Below are positions 32,878 through 42,448 of a DNA stretch of 64,000 nt, in pieces. Made by a program: the position numbers and the translations under genes. The DNA is taken from contig NZ_VFID01000007.1 in NCBI RefSeq assembly GCF_006542425.1, positions 62,001 through 126,000 on the forward strand. Direction: 5' to 3'. The first letter of the stretch is position 1, and the number at the start of each line of letters is the position of its first letter. Under the pieces are notes generated by a model. The model worked only from the letters and a program-made list of their open reading frames with translations. It was not told where the DNA came from and did not search any database. Source of the DNA: Pseudoxanthomonas sp. z9 (GTDB taxonomy: Bacteria; Pseudomonadota; Gammaproteobacteria; Xanthomonadales; Xanthomonadaceae).

Positions 32878-33969
32878 TCACGGTGCTCCCGGAACCGCGG
32901 CCTCCGCCGGCGGTTCCTCCACGATGACGCTGCGCAGGGTGCGCGCATCGGCATGCCAGATGCGATGCCACATCGCCGCCAGCAGCGTCCGCAGCCCGCG
33001 CCAGCCGGATATCGGCGCCTGCCAGGGCTGCTGCACCGGCGGCATCGGCTGCCAACCGCCCCCCTGCCGTCGCGCGACCTCGAAACTGAAGTTGTAGTCC
33101 GGCTCCAGCCCCATCCGCAGATCCGACAGCACCAGCACGCCGTCGTCCCGTACCCGCGCGCGCATGAAGCCGCGGTTGAACCATTGCAGGCGTTGCACCG
33201 CGGGAATCCCGCGGGCTTCGGCCAGGGCCTGGACGTTGGAGGGATAGCCGCGGAAGTTCATCGGACCGCGATCCGAGGCAATCGAATACTCCGCCTCCAC
33301 GTAGCCGGACGGCGTCATCGCCACCACCCGCCACAGCAGCGTGTTGAATGGCATGGGCACGCTGAAGTACGGCGCATCGCCCAACCCCATCGCCGCCAGC
33401 GAGCGTTCGGCGACCCGGTCGACCTGGGCCTTGGCCAGCAGCGACCAGCCCAGGTAGGCGCTGCTCAGCACCAGTCCGGCCAGCAATGCGCGCCGAGCGG
33501 CGACCCGGTCGCACCACCACCACGCCAGCACGCAGGCGATCAGCAGCCAGATCGTGTACAGCGGATCGATGATGAAGACGCTCGACCACATCGTCGGATG
33601 CGGTTGCAGCGGCCACCACAGCTGGGTGCCGTAGACGGTGAACGCGTCCAGCAGCGGATGGGTAATCAGGGCCAGCTGGATCGCCCAGAACCAGCGCGCT
33701 GGCGCCTGCGCGACGCGGCCGTTGCGTCGCTTGCACAGCCACCAGATCAGCCAGCCCACCCACGGCAGCACGAACAGCGAATGGCTGAAGCTGCGGTGCA
33801 TCGTCATCAAGGCCACCGGATCATCGGTGAGCAACAGGATCGGCAGGCTGTCGAGGTCGGGCAACGTGCCGAGCGCCGCACCGGCCAGCAGGGCCGCGCG
33901 TCGATGGCCGGCGGGTGCGATGGCGGCGGCGATGGCGCCGCCGAGGACGATCTGGGAGAGGGAATCCAT
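32878..33969 (-). CDS. DUF457 / YdjM-like membrane-bound metal-dependent hydrolase
   Basis: The 363-residue protein has about five helices in its first 200 residues and a periplasmic or cytoplasmic beta-rich tail. The conserved pattern is GTLPDLDSLP near residue 36 (metal-binding Asp pair), HRSFSHSL near 58 (His pair), and THPLLDAFTVYGTQLWWPL near 103, as in the YdjM/DUF457 group, whose enzyme activity is predicted but unproven. It is convergent with the methyltransferase gene. Confidence 0.88.
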   Translation of the reverse strand: MDSLSQIVLGGAIAAAIAPAGHRRAALLAGAALGTLPDLDSLPILLLTDDPVALMTMHRSFSHSLFVLPWVGWLIWWLCKRRNGRVAQAPARWFWAIQLALITHPLLDAFTVYGTQLWWPLQPHPTMWSSVFIIDPLYTIWLLIACVLAWWWCDRVAARRALLAGLVLSSAYLGWSLLAKAQVDRVAERSLAAMGLGDAPYFSVPMPFNTLLWRVVAMTPSGYVEAEYSIASDRGPMNFRGYPSNVQALAEARGIPAVQRLQWFNRGFMRARVRDDGVLVLSDLRMGLEPDYNFSFEVARRQGGGWQPMPPVQQPWQAPISGWRGLRTLLAAMWHRIWHADARTLRSVIVEEPPAEAAVPGAP

Positions 33970-34026
33970 GGCGGGATGCTAGCAGTTGGTTGGCGGGTGA
34001 TCTGGCAAAGGCCAATCCCCCTCGGT

Positions 34027-34092
34027 CCCCCTTTTTCAAAGGGGGAGGTGGTTCCTTAATCAAAAAGGGGGCTGCTTTTCATGCCCCCTTTG
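34027..34092. repeat. Cluster of CCCCCTTT/AAAGGGGG palindromes
   Basis: CCCCCTTT at 34027-34034 pairs with AAAGGGGG at 34038-34045. AAAGGGGGC at 34064-34072 pairs with GCCCCCTTT at 34083-34091, and the latter can also pair with AAAGGGGGC at 34095-34103. It resembles a repeat type common in Xanthomonadaceae intergenic DNA. It lies between the DUF457 start and the stop of the phosphoesterase gene. Confidence 0.7.
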
Positions 34093-34162
34093 GAAAAGGG
34101 GGCGGGCGGCCGCACAGCGGGCGACGGGGGATTTGCTTTTCGCGCTGAAACCAACCCGGCTA

Positions 34163-34987
34163 TCAGGCCGCCTTCGCTTCCGGCCGCTCCAGCGCCACCA
34201 GCCGCAGGCGCGGTGGAATCTCGCCCAGCACCTGTCCAGTATGCGACAGCAGGCGCAGCGTGCCGTCGGCTTCCTCGCTGAGCGCGGTCAGGCTTTCCAC
34301 CCAGTCGCCGTCGTTGGCGTACACCAGGCCGTCGCGCTGCAACAACGCCGCGCGATGGATGTGACCGCAGAGGATGCCGTCCAGGCCGCGACGGCGCGCA
34401 TCGTCCAGGCCCGCCTGCACGAAGCGGCCGATGTAGCGCTCGGCCGCGTCGCTCTGGCGCTTGAGGTACTCGGCCAGCGACCAGTAGCGCAGGCCCAGCC
34501 GACGGCGGATGCGGTTGGTCAGGCGGTTGCCGGTGAGGATGCGGTAGTACAGCCAGTCGCCGAACTTTTCCTGCAGCCCGCCGAAGTGGGTGATGCCGTC
34601 GTAATCGTCGCCGTGCGTGACCAGCAGCCGGCGGCCATCGGCGGTCACGTGGATGGCGCGGCGGCGCACCTGCATCGCCGGCAGCATCAGCCCGCAGAAA
34701 CGGCGGATCGGACGGTCGTGGTTGCCGGGCACGTAGATCAGCTCGGTGCCGTTGCGTGCCAGCGCATGCAATTGTTCGATCACCCGATTGTGGGCGGCAT
34801 CCCAGTTGGCGCGGCGTTGCGCCATCCACCACAAATCGACGATGTCGCCCACCAGATACAGGCGGCGGCAGCGCAGGGTCGCCAGGAAATCGGCGAACTC
34901 GGCGGCGTGGCAATGCTTGGAACCCAGATGGACATCGGAAACGAAGACCGCCCGCCGGATGCCCGCGTCGACGGCCTGCGGGCTCAT
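34163..34987 (-). CDS. LpxH-like metallophosphoesterase
   Basis: The 274-residue enzyme is a calcineurin-type phosphoesterase. The metal ligands lie in SDVHLGS (D18, H20), GDIVDLWW, GNHDRPIRR, THGDDYD and GHIHRA. It belongs to the UDP-2,3-diacylglucosamine diphosphatase-like group (LpxH2/YbbF relatives). The genuine lipid A step may be done by a separate LpxH, so its substrate is open. The ATG at 34987 overlaps the stop of the acyltransferase gene by 4 bases, linking the two in one lipid-related operon. Confidence 0.9.
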   Translation of the reverse strand: MSPQAVDAGIRRAVFVSDVHLGSKHCHAAEFADFLATLRCRRLYLVGDIVDLWWMAQRRANWDAAHNRVIEQLHALARNGTELIYVPGNHDRPIRRFCGLMLPAMQVRRRAIHVTADGRRLLVTHGDDYDGITHFGGLQEKFGDWLYYRILTGNRLTNRIRRRLGLRYWSLAEYLKRQSDAAERYIGRFVQAGLDDARRRGLDGILCGHIHRAALLQRDGLVYANDGDWVESLTALSEEADGTLRLLSHTGQVLGEIPPRLRLVALERPEAKAA

Positions 34988-36699
34988 GCCGGCACCGCCT
35001 CGGCGGACGGCTGCAGGTAGCGCGCCCGCTTCTTTGGCCGGATACGATGCAGATCCACTTCGATCAAACCGTCGATGGAATCGCAGAAGGCCGGATCCAC
35101 GCCGAAGGCGAGGAAGCGCGCGCCGCCGGGTTCGCACAGGTCCGTGTATTGCTTGTACAGCATCGGCACGCTGGCGCCGAGCGCGTCCAGGTTGGCCTTG
35201 AGCACGCGGAACGCGGTATCGGCGTCCATCCCGCCGTAGCTCGGCGGCGCGGCCGAATAGCGGAACGGATGCCGCGACACCGCGTCGCGGCTGTCCACGC
35301 CGTAGTAGCGGGCGTAGTAGGAAACGATCTGCTCGCGCGCATCACGCGGCAGCGCCGCGCTCATCGACACCGCACCGAACAGGTAGCGCACCCGCGGGTG
35401 CCGGCACAGGTAGGCGCCGATGCCCTGCCAAAGGTAGTCGATGCTGCGGCTGCCCCAGTACTCCGGGACGACGAAGCTGCGCCCCAGTTCCATGCCCTCG
35501 GCGATGCGCGGCAACGCATCGTCGGCATAGCGGAACAGCGAGGCGGTATACAGGCCCTTCAGGCCGTGCCCGGCCAGCACCGGCGCGCCGCGCGCGATGC
35601 GGTAGGCGCCGGCGATCTTCCGCGCCTGTTCATCCCATAGCACGATGTGCTCGTACCAGGCGTCGTAGGGATCCACGTCCAGGCGCTTGCCGGTGCCCTC
35701 GCCCACTTCGCGGAAGGTCAGCTCGCGCAGGCGGCCGATTTCACGCAGCACCGGTGAATCCGGGGCCAGCCGGCCCACGCAGATGCGCTTGCCGTCGGTG
35801 GTGCGGCCCAGTCTTTCCAGCGCGTCGACCGCGACGGCCAGGCGGGCCGGATCCACCGGTGGCACCAGCGGCTCGGGCGCTGCCGCTTCGTTGCGCTGCG
35901 CCTCGCGGCGACCCAGCGCGTACAGCGCGCGGCGTACCCGTTGCAGCGCGGTCTGGCTGTCCTCGTCGGCGGCGATGGTCATCGGCGTGCCGACCCGCAA
36001 GGCGATGCGGCGCTGGCTGCGCTTGAACATCTCGCGCGCCAGCAGGGCGGTGCCGGCCGGCTTGAACAGCGCGGAGGCGCCATAGAAGAACGCGGAATTG
36101 CGCGCCTGCACCCGGATCGGCAGGACCGGCGTGCCGGTGCTGCGGGCGAAGCGCAGGAAGCCGCGCCGCCAGCGGGTGTCGGTGATGCCGCGCGGTCCCA
36201 GCCGCGAGACCTCGCCGGCCGGGAACACGATGACGCACTGTTCCGCTTCCAGCGCCTGCTCGACCGCGCGGATGCTCTCCGGGCGGGGATTGCCCCCCAG
36301 GATCCGCACCGGCAGCAGCAGGCCGGACAGGTTGTCGATGCTGGTCAGCAGGTCGTTGGCGACGATCCTCACGTCGCGGCGGATGCCGCCGACGAAATCC
36401 AGCAAGGCCATCGCGTCCAGCGCGCCGGAGGGATGGTTGGCGACGATCAGCAGGCGCCCGGTCGCCGGCACCCGCGCGCGCTCGGCCGCATCGACCGAGT
36501 AGCGCAGGTTGAGGAAGTCGATGGCCGCCTGCAGGAAGGCGAAGTCGCGCAGATGGGCGTGCCCGGCCAGAAAGGCGTAGGCCTGGTCCAGCCGCGACCA
36601 GCGGCCCAGGGTACGCAGCAGCGGCCGGGTCAGGCCGGCGCGACGGCCACGGAACCAGTGGGGGTAGCGTTCGGCAATCTGCTGTTCCAGCGGGCGCAT
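34984..36699 (-). CDS. Bifunctional acyltransferase, OlsF-like (PlsC + GNAT domains)
   Basis: The 571-residue protein joins two acyltransferase domains. The N-terminal one (about residues 80-250) has [16 protein letters not shown] with N88-H89 and D95, i.e. H-x5-D as in hemolysin-type acyltransferases, and [13 protein letters not shown]. The C-terminal one (about 300-560) is an OlsB/autoinducer-like GNAT domain, with [24 protein letters not shown] and [21 protein letters not shown]. This is the order of OlsF, which makes ornithine lipids by N- then O-acylation. The donor and acceptor are not proven. No OlsA or OlsB gene is seen elsewhere in the window. Confidence 0.85.
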   Translation of the reverse strand: MRPLEQQIAERYPHWFRGRRAGLTRPLLRTLGRWSRLDQAYAFLAGHAHLRDFAFLQAAIDFLNLRYSVDAAERARVPATGRLLIVANHPSGALDAMALLDFVGGIRRDVRIVANDLLTSIDNLSGLLLPVRILGGNPRPESIRAVEQALEAEQCVIVFPAGEVSRLGPRGITDTRWRRGFLRFARSTGTPVLPIRVQARNSAFFYGASALFKPAGTALLAREMFKRSQRRIALRVGTPMTIAADEDSQTALQRVRRALYALGRREAQRNEAAAPEPLVPPVDPARLAVAVDALERLGRTTDGKRICVGRLAPDSPVLREIGRLRELTFREVGEGTGKRLDVDPYDAWYEHIVLWDEQARKIAGAYRIARGAPVLAGHGLKGLYTASLFRYADDALPRIAEGMELGRSFVVPEYWGSRSIDYLWQGIGAYLCRHPRVRYLFGAVSMSAALPRDAREQIVSYYARYYGVDSRDAVSRHPFRYSAAPPSYGGMDADTAFRVLKANLDALGASVPMLYKQYTDLCEPGGARFLAFGVDPAFCDSIDGLIEVDLHRIRPKKRARYLQPSAEAVPA

Positions 36700-36914
36700 G
36701 GTCGCTCGGATCCGGCCGGGGTCGGCGGGTTTCGCCGCGCAGCCTGCGCCCGCCGCGCGACAGCCCGATGGCAGCGGCGTGGCGGTTGCATGACAGCCCG
36801 GGACGGCCCCGGCTTAACGCAAGGACCATCCTGAACGGCGCAGAATGCACGCACCGCCCGGCGCGTGTATCATTCGCGCCCATCTTTTCATCCGAATACA
36901 GGGATATAAGCCCG

Positions 36915-38126
36915 ATGTCCAACTACCTGTTCACGTCCGAATCGGTCTCCGAAGGCCATCCGGACAAGATCGCCGACCAGATTTCCGACGCCGTGCTGGA
37001 CGCCATCCTGGCCCAGGACAAGCGCGCTCGCGTGGCTTGCGAAACGCTGGTCAAGACCGGCGTGGCCATCGTGGCCGGCGAGATCACCACCTCGGCGTGG
37101 ATCGATCTGGAAGCGCTGACCCGCAAGGTGATCCTGGACATCGGCTACGACAGCAGCGACGTCGGCTTCGACGGCGCCACCTGCGGCGTGCTCAACCTGA
37201 TCGGCAAGCAGTCCCCGGACATCAACCAGGGCGTCGACCGCAAGAAGCCGGAAGAACAGGGCGCGGGCGACCAGGGCCTGATGTTCGGCTACGCCACCAA
37301 CGAGACCGACAGCTACATGCCGGCGGCGATCCACCTGTCGCACCGCCTGGTCGAGCAGCAGGCCAAGGTCCGCAAGAAGAAGAACTCGCCGCTGCCGTGG
37401 CTGCGCCCGGACGCCAAGAGCCAGGTCACCCTGCGCTACGAAAACGGCAAGGCCGTGGCGATCGACGCGGTGGTGCTGTCCACCCAGCATGATCCGGACG
37501 TCAAGCAGAAGGATCTGGTCGAGGCCGTGCGCGAGCACATCCTCAAGCCGGTGCTGCCGGCCAAGTGGCTGCACAAGGGCACCAAGTTCCACATCAACCC
37601 GACCGGCAAGTTCGTCATCGGCGGCCCGGTGGGCGACTGCGGCCTGACCGGCCGCAAGATCATCGTCGACACCTACGGCGGCTGGGCCCGCCACGGTGGC
37701 GGCGCGTTCTCGGGCAAGGATCCGTCCAAGGTGGATCGCTCCGCCGCCTACGCCGCGCGCTACGTCGCCAAGAACGTGGTCGCCGCCGGCCTGGCCGATC
37801 GCTGCGAGGTGCAGGTCTCCTACGCCATCGGCGTGGCCGAGCCGACCTCGATCTCGGTGACCACCTTCGGCACCGGCAAGATCAGCGACGACAAGATCGA
37901 GAAGCTGATCCGCAAGCACTTCGATCTGCGTCCGTACGGCATCATCCAGATGCTGGACCTGATCCACCCGATGTACCAGGCCACCGCGTCCTACGGCCAC
38001 TTCGGCCGCAAGCCGCACGAGATCAGCTACCTCGACGGCGCCGGCAAGAAGCACACCGGCACCGCGTTCTCGTGGGAAAAGACCGATCGCGCCGAAGCCC
38101 TGCGCAAGGACGCCGGCCTGAAGTAA
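36915..38126 (+). CDS. metK: S-adenosylmethionine synthetase
   Basis: The 403-residue enzyme makes SAM from methionine and ATP. The N-terminal GHPDK (14-18), the GAGDQG motif (about 116-121) and the P-loop-like [19 protein letters not shown] signature are intact. A Lys-rich insertion, [18 protein letters not shown], is at about residues 155-172. The ATG at 36915 has AGGGAT upstream. No SAM riboswitch pattern is seen ahead of it. A terminator follows. Confidence 0.98.
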   Translation: MSNYLFTSESVSEGHPDKIADQISDAVLDAILAQDKRARVACETLVKTGVAIVAGEITTSAWIDLEALTRKVILDIGYDSSDVGFDGATCGVLNLIGKQSPDINQGVDRKKPEEQGAGDQGLMFGYATNETDSYMPAAIHLSHRLVEQQAKVRKKKNSPLPWLRPDAKSQVTLRYENGKAVAIDAVVLSTQHDPDVKQKDLVEAVREHILKPVLPAKWLHKGTKFHINPTGKFVIGGPVGDCGLTGRKIIVDTYGGWARHGGGAFSGKDPSKVDRSAAYAARYVAKNVVAAGLADRCEVQVSYAIGVAEPTSISVTTFGTGKISDDKIEKLIRKHFDLRPYGIIQMLDLIHPMYQATASYGHFGRKPHEISYLDGAGKKHTGTAFSWEKTDRAEALRKDAGLK

Positions 38127-38154
38127 GCCGGCACGCGCGAACGCCTCCGGAAAG

Positions 38155-38183
38155 ACCCCGCTTCGGCGGGGTTTTTCTTTTTC
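38155..38183 (+). terminator. Rho-independent terminator of metK
   Basis: ACCCCGC at 38155-38161 pairs with GCGGGGT at 38166-38172 around a TTCG loop. It is followed by TTTTTCTTTTT, 29 bases past the metK stop. Confidence 0.95.
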
Positions 38184-38257
38184 GGTCCCGCCCCTCGCGC
38201 GGGTGGAAGGATGACGCTGACCGGTCCGGACCCCGCATTTCGTCTATTCTCCCTGCT

Positions 38258-38884
38258 ATGGGGAAATCATCCGAACGACGACCGATTGCCGCGCGCGGCA
38301 GCGGCTGGGCGCGCGCATCGAGCGCGGCGCTGGCGCGCTCACGGGTCACGCCCAACCAGATCTCGGTGCTCAGCATCTTCTTCGCGGCGGTCGGCGCGGC
38401 GATGCTGGCGTGGGTGCCCTCCACGGCCGGCCTGTTGCTGTGCGCGGCCTGCGTGCAGTTGCGCCTGCTGTGCAACCTGCTGGACGGCATGGTCGCGATG
38501 GAAGGCGGCAAGCAGACGCCCACCGGCGCGCTGTACAACGAATTCCCGGATCGCATCGCCGATTCGCTGCTGATCGTCGGCCTGGGCTACGCCGCCGGCC
38601 TGCCCTGGCTGGGCTGGCTGGGCGCGCTGCTGGCCGCCCTTACCGCCTACGTGCGCCTGTCCGGCGGCAGCCTGGGCCTGGCCCAGGATTTCCGCGGACC
38701 GATGGCCAAGCAGCACCGCATGGCGGTGCTCACCGTGGCCTGCCTGCTCGCCATCGCCGAACGCCATTCGACCGGCACGGCATGGGTGCTGCCCGCGGCC
38801 GCGTGGATCATCGCCATAGGCTCGCTGCTGACCTGCGTCACCCGCACCCGCGCGATCGCCGCGCAGCTGCAGGGAAAAACCTGA
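38258..38884 (+). CDS. CDP-alcohol phosphatidyltransferase family protein
   Basis: The 208-residue membrane protein belongs to the CDP-alcohol phosphotransferase family, which swaps CMP for an alcohol in phospholipid synthesis. About six helices are visible. The canonical motif D-x2-DG-x2-AR-x8-G-x3-D-x3-D appears as N-LL-DG-MV-AM-EGGKQTPT-G-ALY-N-EFP-D. Two of four Asp and the Arg are thus replaced, which marks a particular subfamily. The gene is followed by a PlsC-type acyltransferase and a CdsA-like enzyme, as in the E. coli ynbAB context. Confidence 0.88.
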   Translation: MGKSSERRPIAARGSGWARASSAALARSRVTPNQISVLSIFFAAVGAAMLAWVPSTAGLLLCAACVQLRLLCNLLDGMVAMEGGKQTPTGALYNEFPDRIADSLLIVGLGYAAGLPWLGWLGALLAALTAYVRLSGGSLGLAQDFRGPMAKQHRMAVLTVACLLAIAERHSTGTAWVLPAAAWIIAIGSLLTCVTRTRAIAAQLQGKT

Positions 38885-38885
38885 G

Positions 38886-39479
38886 ATGGCCTCACGCCTG
38901 CTGGCTGGCCTGGCCCATCTGTTCTTCGGCGCGTACCCGCGCTGGCAGGGCTCGCGGCCGGAGCCGCGCCAACGGATCTATTTCGCCAACCACGCCAGCC
39001 ATATCGACACGGTGGCGCTGTGGGCCGCGTTGCCGCCGCCACTGCGTGCGCATACGCGACCGGTGGCCGCGCGTGACTACTGGGGCCACGGACCAAGGCG
39101 CTGGCTGGCCCGGCACGGCTTCAACGCGGTGCTGATCGATCGCCAGCGCAGCACACCCGATCAGGATCTGCTGGAGCCGCTGTACGAGGCGCTGGACGCC
39201 GGCGATTCGCTGATCCTGTTCCCGGAAGGCACCCGCAACCACGACATCCACCCGCAGGCGTTCAAGTCCGGACTGTTCCACCTGGCGCGCCGCTATCCGC
39301 AGGTGGAATTCATCGCGGTCTACCTGGACAACGCGCGCCGCTGCCTGCCCAAGGGCAGCCTGGTGCCGGTGCCGCTGGTGTGCACGGTGCGCTTCGGCGC
39401 GCCGGTCGCGCTGCGGCCGGACGAGGACAAGGACGCCTTCCTCGAACGTGCCCGCGCGGCGGTGGTGGCGCTGGCATGA
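38886..39479 (+). CDS. PlsC-type lysophospholipid acyltransferase
   Basis: The 197-residue acyltransferase carries the H-x4-D motif in NHASHID (about residues 36-41) and the FPEGTRN motif (about 113-119) that binds the glycerol phosphate. It is short and probably peripheral to the inner membrane. It starts one base after the stop of the preceding gene, and its stop overlaps the next start (ATGA at 39476-39479). The three genes form a translationally coupled phospholipid-synthesis set. Confidence 0.92.
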   Translation: MASRLLAGLAHLFFGAYPRWQGSRPEPRQRIYFANHASHIDTVALWAALPPPLRAHTRPVAARDYWGHGPRRWLARHGFNAVLIDRQRSTPDQDLLEPLYEALDAGDSLILFPEGTRNHDIHPQAFKSGLFHLARRYPQVEFIAVYLDNARRCLPKGSLVPVPLVCTVRFGAPVALRPDEDKDAFLERARAAVVALA

Positions 39480-40459
39480 ACCTGATTCCCTCCGATCTGC
39501 CGGTGGGCGGCTTCCTGCAGGCCGCCATCGCCCGCGCGCCGCAGACGTTCTGGGGGGTGATGGGCGGGATCGGCGCGTTGTTGCTGCTGGCCAGCCTGAT
39601 CGGCTGGATGCTGTACCGGCGCAAGCCCGGCCCGGTGATCGACAACCTCAACGCGCGCATCCGCGCGTGGTGGGTGATGGCGGCGGTGCTGGCCACCTGC
39701 TTCCTGCTGGGCAAGGTGGCGACGCTGATCCTGTTCGGCCTGCTGTCATTCCTGGCCCTGCGCGAGTTCATCAGCCTGACCCCGACCCGGCGCGGCGATC
39801 ACCTGGCACTATGCCTGTGCTTCTACGTCGCCATCCCGTTGCAGTACTGGCTGATCGGAATCGACTGGTACGGGCTGTTCGTGGTGTGTATCCCGGTGTA
39901 CGGCTTCCTGTTGCTGCCGGCGGTGTCGGCGCTGTCCGGCGATACCGAGGATTTCCTCGCCCGCAGCGCCAAGGTGCAGTGGGGCCTGATGCTGGCGGTG
40001 TACTGCCTCAGCCACGCGCCGGCGCTGCTGCTGTTGCGCATCCCCGGCTACGAGGGGCAGAACCTGATGCTGCTGCTGTACCTGCTGCTGGTGGTGCAGT
40101 TGAGCGACGTGCTGCAGTACGTGTTCGGCAAGCTGTTCGGCCGGCACCTGCTGGCGCCGCAGGTCAGTCCGTCCAAGACCGTGGAAGGACTGGTTGGCGG
40201 GGGCCTGGCCGCCGCGGGAGTGGGCGCGGCGCTGTGGTGGATCACCCCGTTTACCCCGCTGCAGTCCGGCCTGCTGTCGCTGCTGATCGTGCTGTGTGGT
40301 TTCCTCGGCGGGCTGGCGCTGTCGGCGGTCAAGCGCAGCCTGGGGGCCAAGGACTGGGGCGAGATGATCGAGGGCCACGGCGGCATGCTGGACCGACTGG
40401 ACTCGGTGGTGTTCGCCGCACCGATCTTCTTCCACGTGGTCCGTTACGGGTTCCAGTAG
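39476..40459 (+). CDS. CdsA-like phosphatidate cytidylyltransferase
   Basis: The 327-residue membrane protein has about eight helices and the full CDP-diglyceride synthase signature S-x-V-K-R-x4-K-D-x3-M-I-x2-H-G-G-M-x-D-R-x-D at about residues 282-308. A SPSKTVEG motif lies before it. It makes CDP-diacylglycerol from phosphatidate and CTP. The housekeeping cdsA normally sits with the dxr/bam genes, so this one is probably a paralog serving the adjacent CDP-alcohol transferase, like E. coli YnbB. Confidence 0.92.
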   Translation: MNLIPSDLPVGGFLQAAIARAPQTFWGVMGGIGALLLLASLIGWMLYRRKPGPVIDNLNARIRAWWVMAAVLATCFLLGKVATLILFGLLSFLALREFISLTPTRRGDHLALCLCFYVAIPLQYWLIGIDWYGLFVVCIPVYGFLLLPAVSALSGDTEDFLARSAKVQWGLMLAVYCLSHAPALLLLRIPGYEGQNLMLLLYLLLVVQLSDVLQYVFGKLFGRHLLAPQVSPSKTVEGLVGGGLAAAGVGAALWWITPFTPLQSGLLSLLIVLCGFLGGLALSAVKRSLGAKDWGEMIEGHGGMLDRLDSVVFAAPIFFHVVRYGFQ

Positions 40460-40507
40460 GACAACCATCGCCGCGGACCCGCCTTGCGGCCGGGTACAAT
40501 GGCGCCC

Positions 40508-42382
40508 ATGTCCCTTCTGCAATTCCAGCGGGTTGACTTCAGCGTCGGCGGTCCGCTCCTTCTCGAACACGTCGATCTGTCCATCGAAGCCGGCGAGCGC
40601 GTCTGCATCGTCGGCCGCAACGGCGCCGGCAAGTCCACCCTGATGCGGTTGATGGCCGGCGAAATCCGGCCCGACGACGGCGAAATCCGCGTGCAGGGCG
40701 GCGTGGTGGTCGCGCGCATGGCCCAGGAAGTCCCGCAGGACACCGCCGGCAGCGTGTTCGACGTGGTCGCCCAGGGCCTGGGCGACCTGGGCGCGCTGCT
40801 GGCGCGCTACCACCATGCCGTGGCCGAGGGCGACATGGCCGCGCTGGGCGAGGCGCAGGCACAGATCGAGGCCCGCCACGGCTGGGATCTGGATCGCCGC
40901 GTACAGCAGGTGCTGGCCCGGCTGGAACTGCCGGAGGACGCCGATTTCGCCGCCCTGTCCGGCGGCATGAAGCGGCGCGTGCTGCTGGCCCAGGCGCTGG
41001 TGCGCAAGCCGGACATCCTGCTGCTGGACGAACCCACCAACCATCTGGACATCGAAGCGATCGCCTGGCTGGAAGGCTTCCTCAGGCAGTTCGAGGGCAG
41101 CCTGGTGTTCGTCACCCACGATCGCAGTTTCCTGCGCGCGCTGGCCACCCGCATCGTCGAGATCGATCGCGGCCAGCTGACCAGCTGGCCGGGCGACTAT
41201 GACAACTACCTGCGCCGGCGCGAGGAGCGCCTGCACGCCGAGGCGCAGGAGAACGCGCGCTTCGACAAGCTGCTGGCGCAGGAGGAAGTCTGGATCCGCC
41301 AGGGCATCAAGGCCCGCCGCACCCGCAACGAAGGCCGCGTCACCGCGCTCAAGGCGATGCGCCGCGAGCGTGCGCAGCGCCGCGATCTGTCCGGCAACGT
41401 GAAGATGGAAGCCGCCGCCGCGCAGGCATCCGGACGCAAGGTCATCGAGGCCACCGACGTGACCCAGGCCTACGATGGCCGCGTCCTGCTGGACCAGGTA
41501 TCGGCCACGATCATGCGCGGCGACCGGGTCGGCATCATCGGTCCCAACGGCGCCGGCAAGTCGACCCTGCTGAAGATCCTGCTGGGCGAACTGGCCCCGC
41601 AACAGGGCGAGGTCAAGCTGGGTACCGGCCTGCAGATCGCCTACTTCGATCAGCACCGCAGCCAGCTGGACGAATCGCTCAACGCGCTGGAGAACGTCGC
41701 CGAGGGCCGCGACTTCGTCGAGATCAACGGCAGCCGCAAGCACATCATCGGCTACCTGCAGGACTTCCTGTTCTCGCCCGAACGCGCGCGTGCGCCGATC
41801 ACCCGGCTGTCCGGCGGCGAACGCAACCGCCTGCTGCTGGCCAAGCTGTTCGCGCAGCCGTCGAACCTGCTGGTGATGGACGAACCGACCAACGATCTGG
41901 ACGTGGAAACCCTGGAACTGCTGGAAGAGCTGCTGCTCGACTACAAGGGCACGCTCCTGCTGGTCAGCCATGATCGCGACTTCCTCGACAACGTGGTCAC
42001 CAGCACCCTGGTGCTGGAAGGCGAAGGTCGCCTCGGAGACTATGTGGGCGGCTACACGGACTGGCTGCGCCAGCGTCCGGAGTCCGTCGTGGCGACGCCT
42101 GCCCCGCCCGACCGACCGGCGACGGCCCCACCGGCACCGGCCGTGGCTCCCGCGGCGGCGGCCAAGCGCAAGCTCAGCTACAAGGACGCGCGTGAACTGG
42201 AACAATTGCCCGGACGGATCGAGGCACTGGAGTCGGACATCGCCGGTCGCACCGCGGCGATGAACGAGCCGGCCTACTACCAGCAGGATCCCGCCAGCCT
42301 CCAGCGCGCCAACGAACAACTGGCCGCGCTCCAGCAGGAACTGGAACTGGCCTACCAGCGCTGGGCCGAACTGGACGCCTGA
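40508..42382 (+). CDS. uup: ABC-F family ATPase Uup
   Basis: The 624-residue soluble protein has two ATPase domains. The first has Walker A GRNGAGKST, signature LSGGMKRRVLLA and Walker B LLLDEPTNHLD. The second has GPNGAGKST, LSGGERNRLLLA and LLVMDEPTNDLD. They are joined by a charged linker and followed by a coiled-coil C-terminal domain (about residues 550-624), which is the feature of Uup. Uup acts on DNA structure and ribosomes. The ATG at 40508 is preferred over the upstream GTG-type start at 40484 because the protein then begins with the family's strand MSLLQFQRVDFSV. Confidence 0.95.
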   Translation: MSLLQFQRVDFSVGGPLLLEHVDLSIEAGERVCIVGRNGAGKSTLMRLMAGEIRPDDGEIRVQGGVVVARMAQEVPQDTAGSVFDVVAQGLGDLGALLARYHHAVAEGDMAALGEAQAQIEARHGWDLDRRVQQVLARLELPEDADFAALSGGMKRRVLLAQALVRKPDILLLDEPTNHLDIEAIAWLEGFLRQFEGSLVFVTHDRSFLRALATRIVEIDRGQLTSWPGDYDNYLRRREERLHAEAQENARFDKLLAQEEVWIRQGIKARRTRNEGRVTALKAMRRERAQRRDLSGNVKMEAAAAQASGRKVIEATDVTQAYDGRVLLDQVSATIMRGDRVGIIGPNGAGKSTLLKILLGELAPQQGEVKLGTGLQIAYFDQHRSQLDESLNALENVAEGRDFVEINGSRKHIIGYLQDFLFSPERARAPITRLSGGERNRLLLAKLFAQPSNLLVMDEPTNDLDVETLELLEELLLDYKGTLLLVSHDRDFLDNVVTSTLVLEGEGRLGDYVGGYTDWLRQRPESVVATPAPPDRPATAPPAPAVAPAAAAKRKLSYKDARELEQLPGRIEALESDIAGRTAAMNEPAYYQQDPASLQRANEQLAALQQELELAYQRWAELDA

Positions 42383-42448
42383 TCCCCGCGCCTCGCTCCC
42401 CCGCGCCACGGCCCTTGACCGCCGCGCGGGCGCGCGCGATGTTGCGCC

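Noticed and set aside
36700-36914. Possible SAM riboswitch ahead of metK
   Set aside because: No match to the SAM-I, SAM-II or SAM/SAH cores was seen in the 215-bp upstream stretch.
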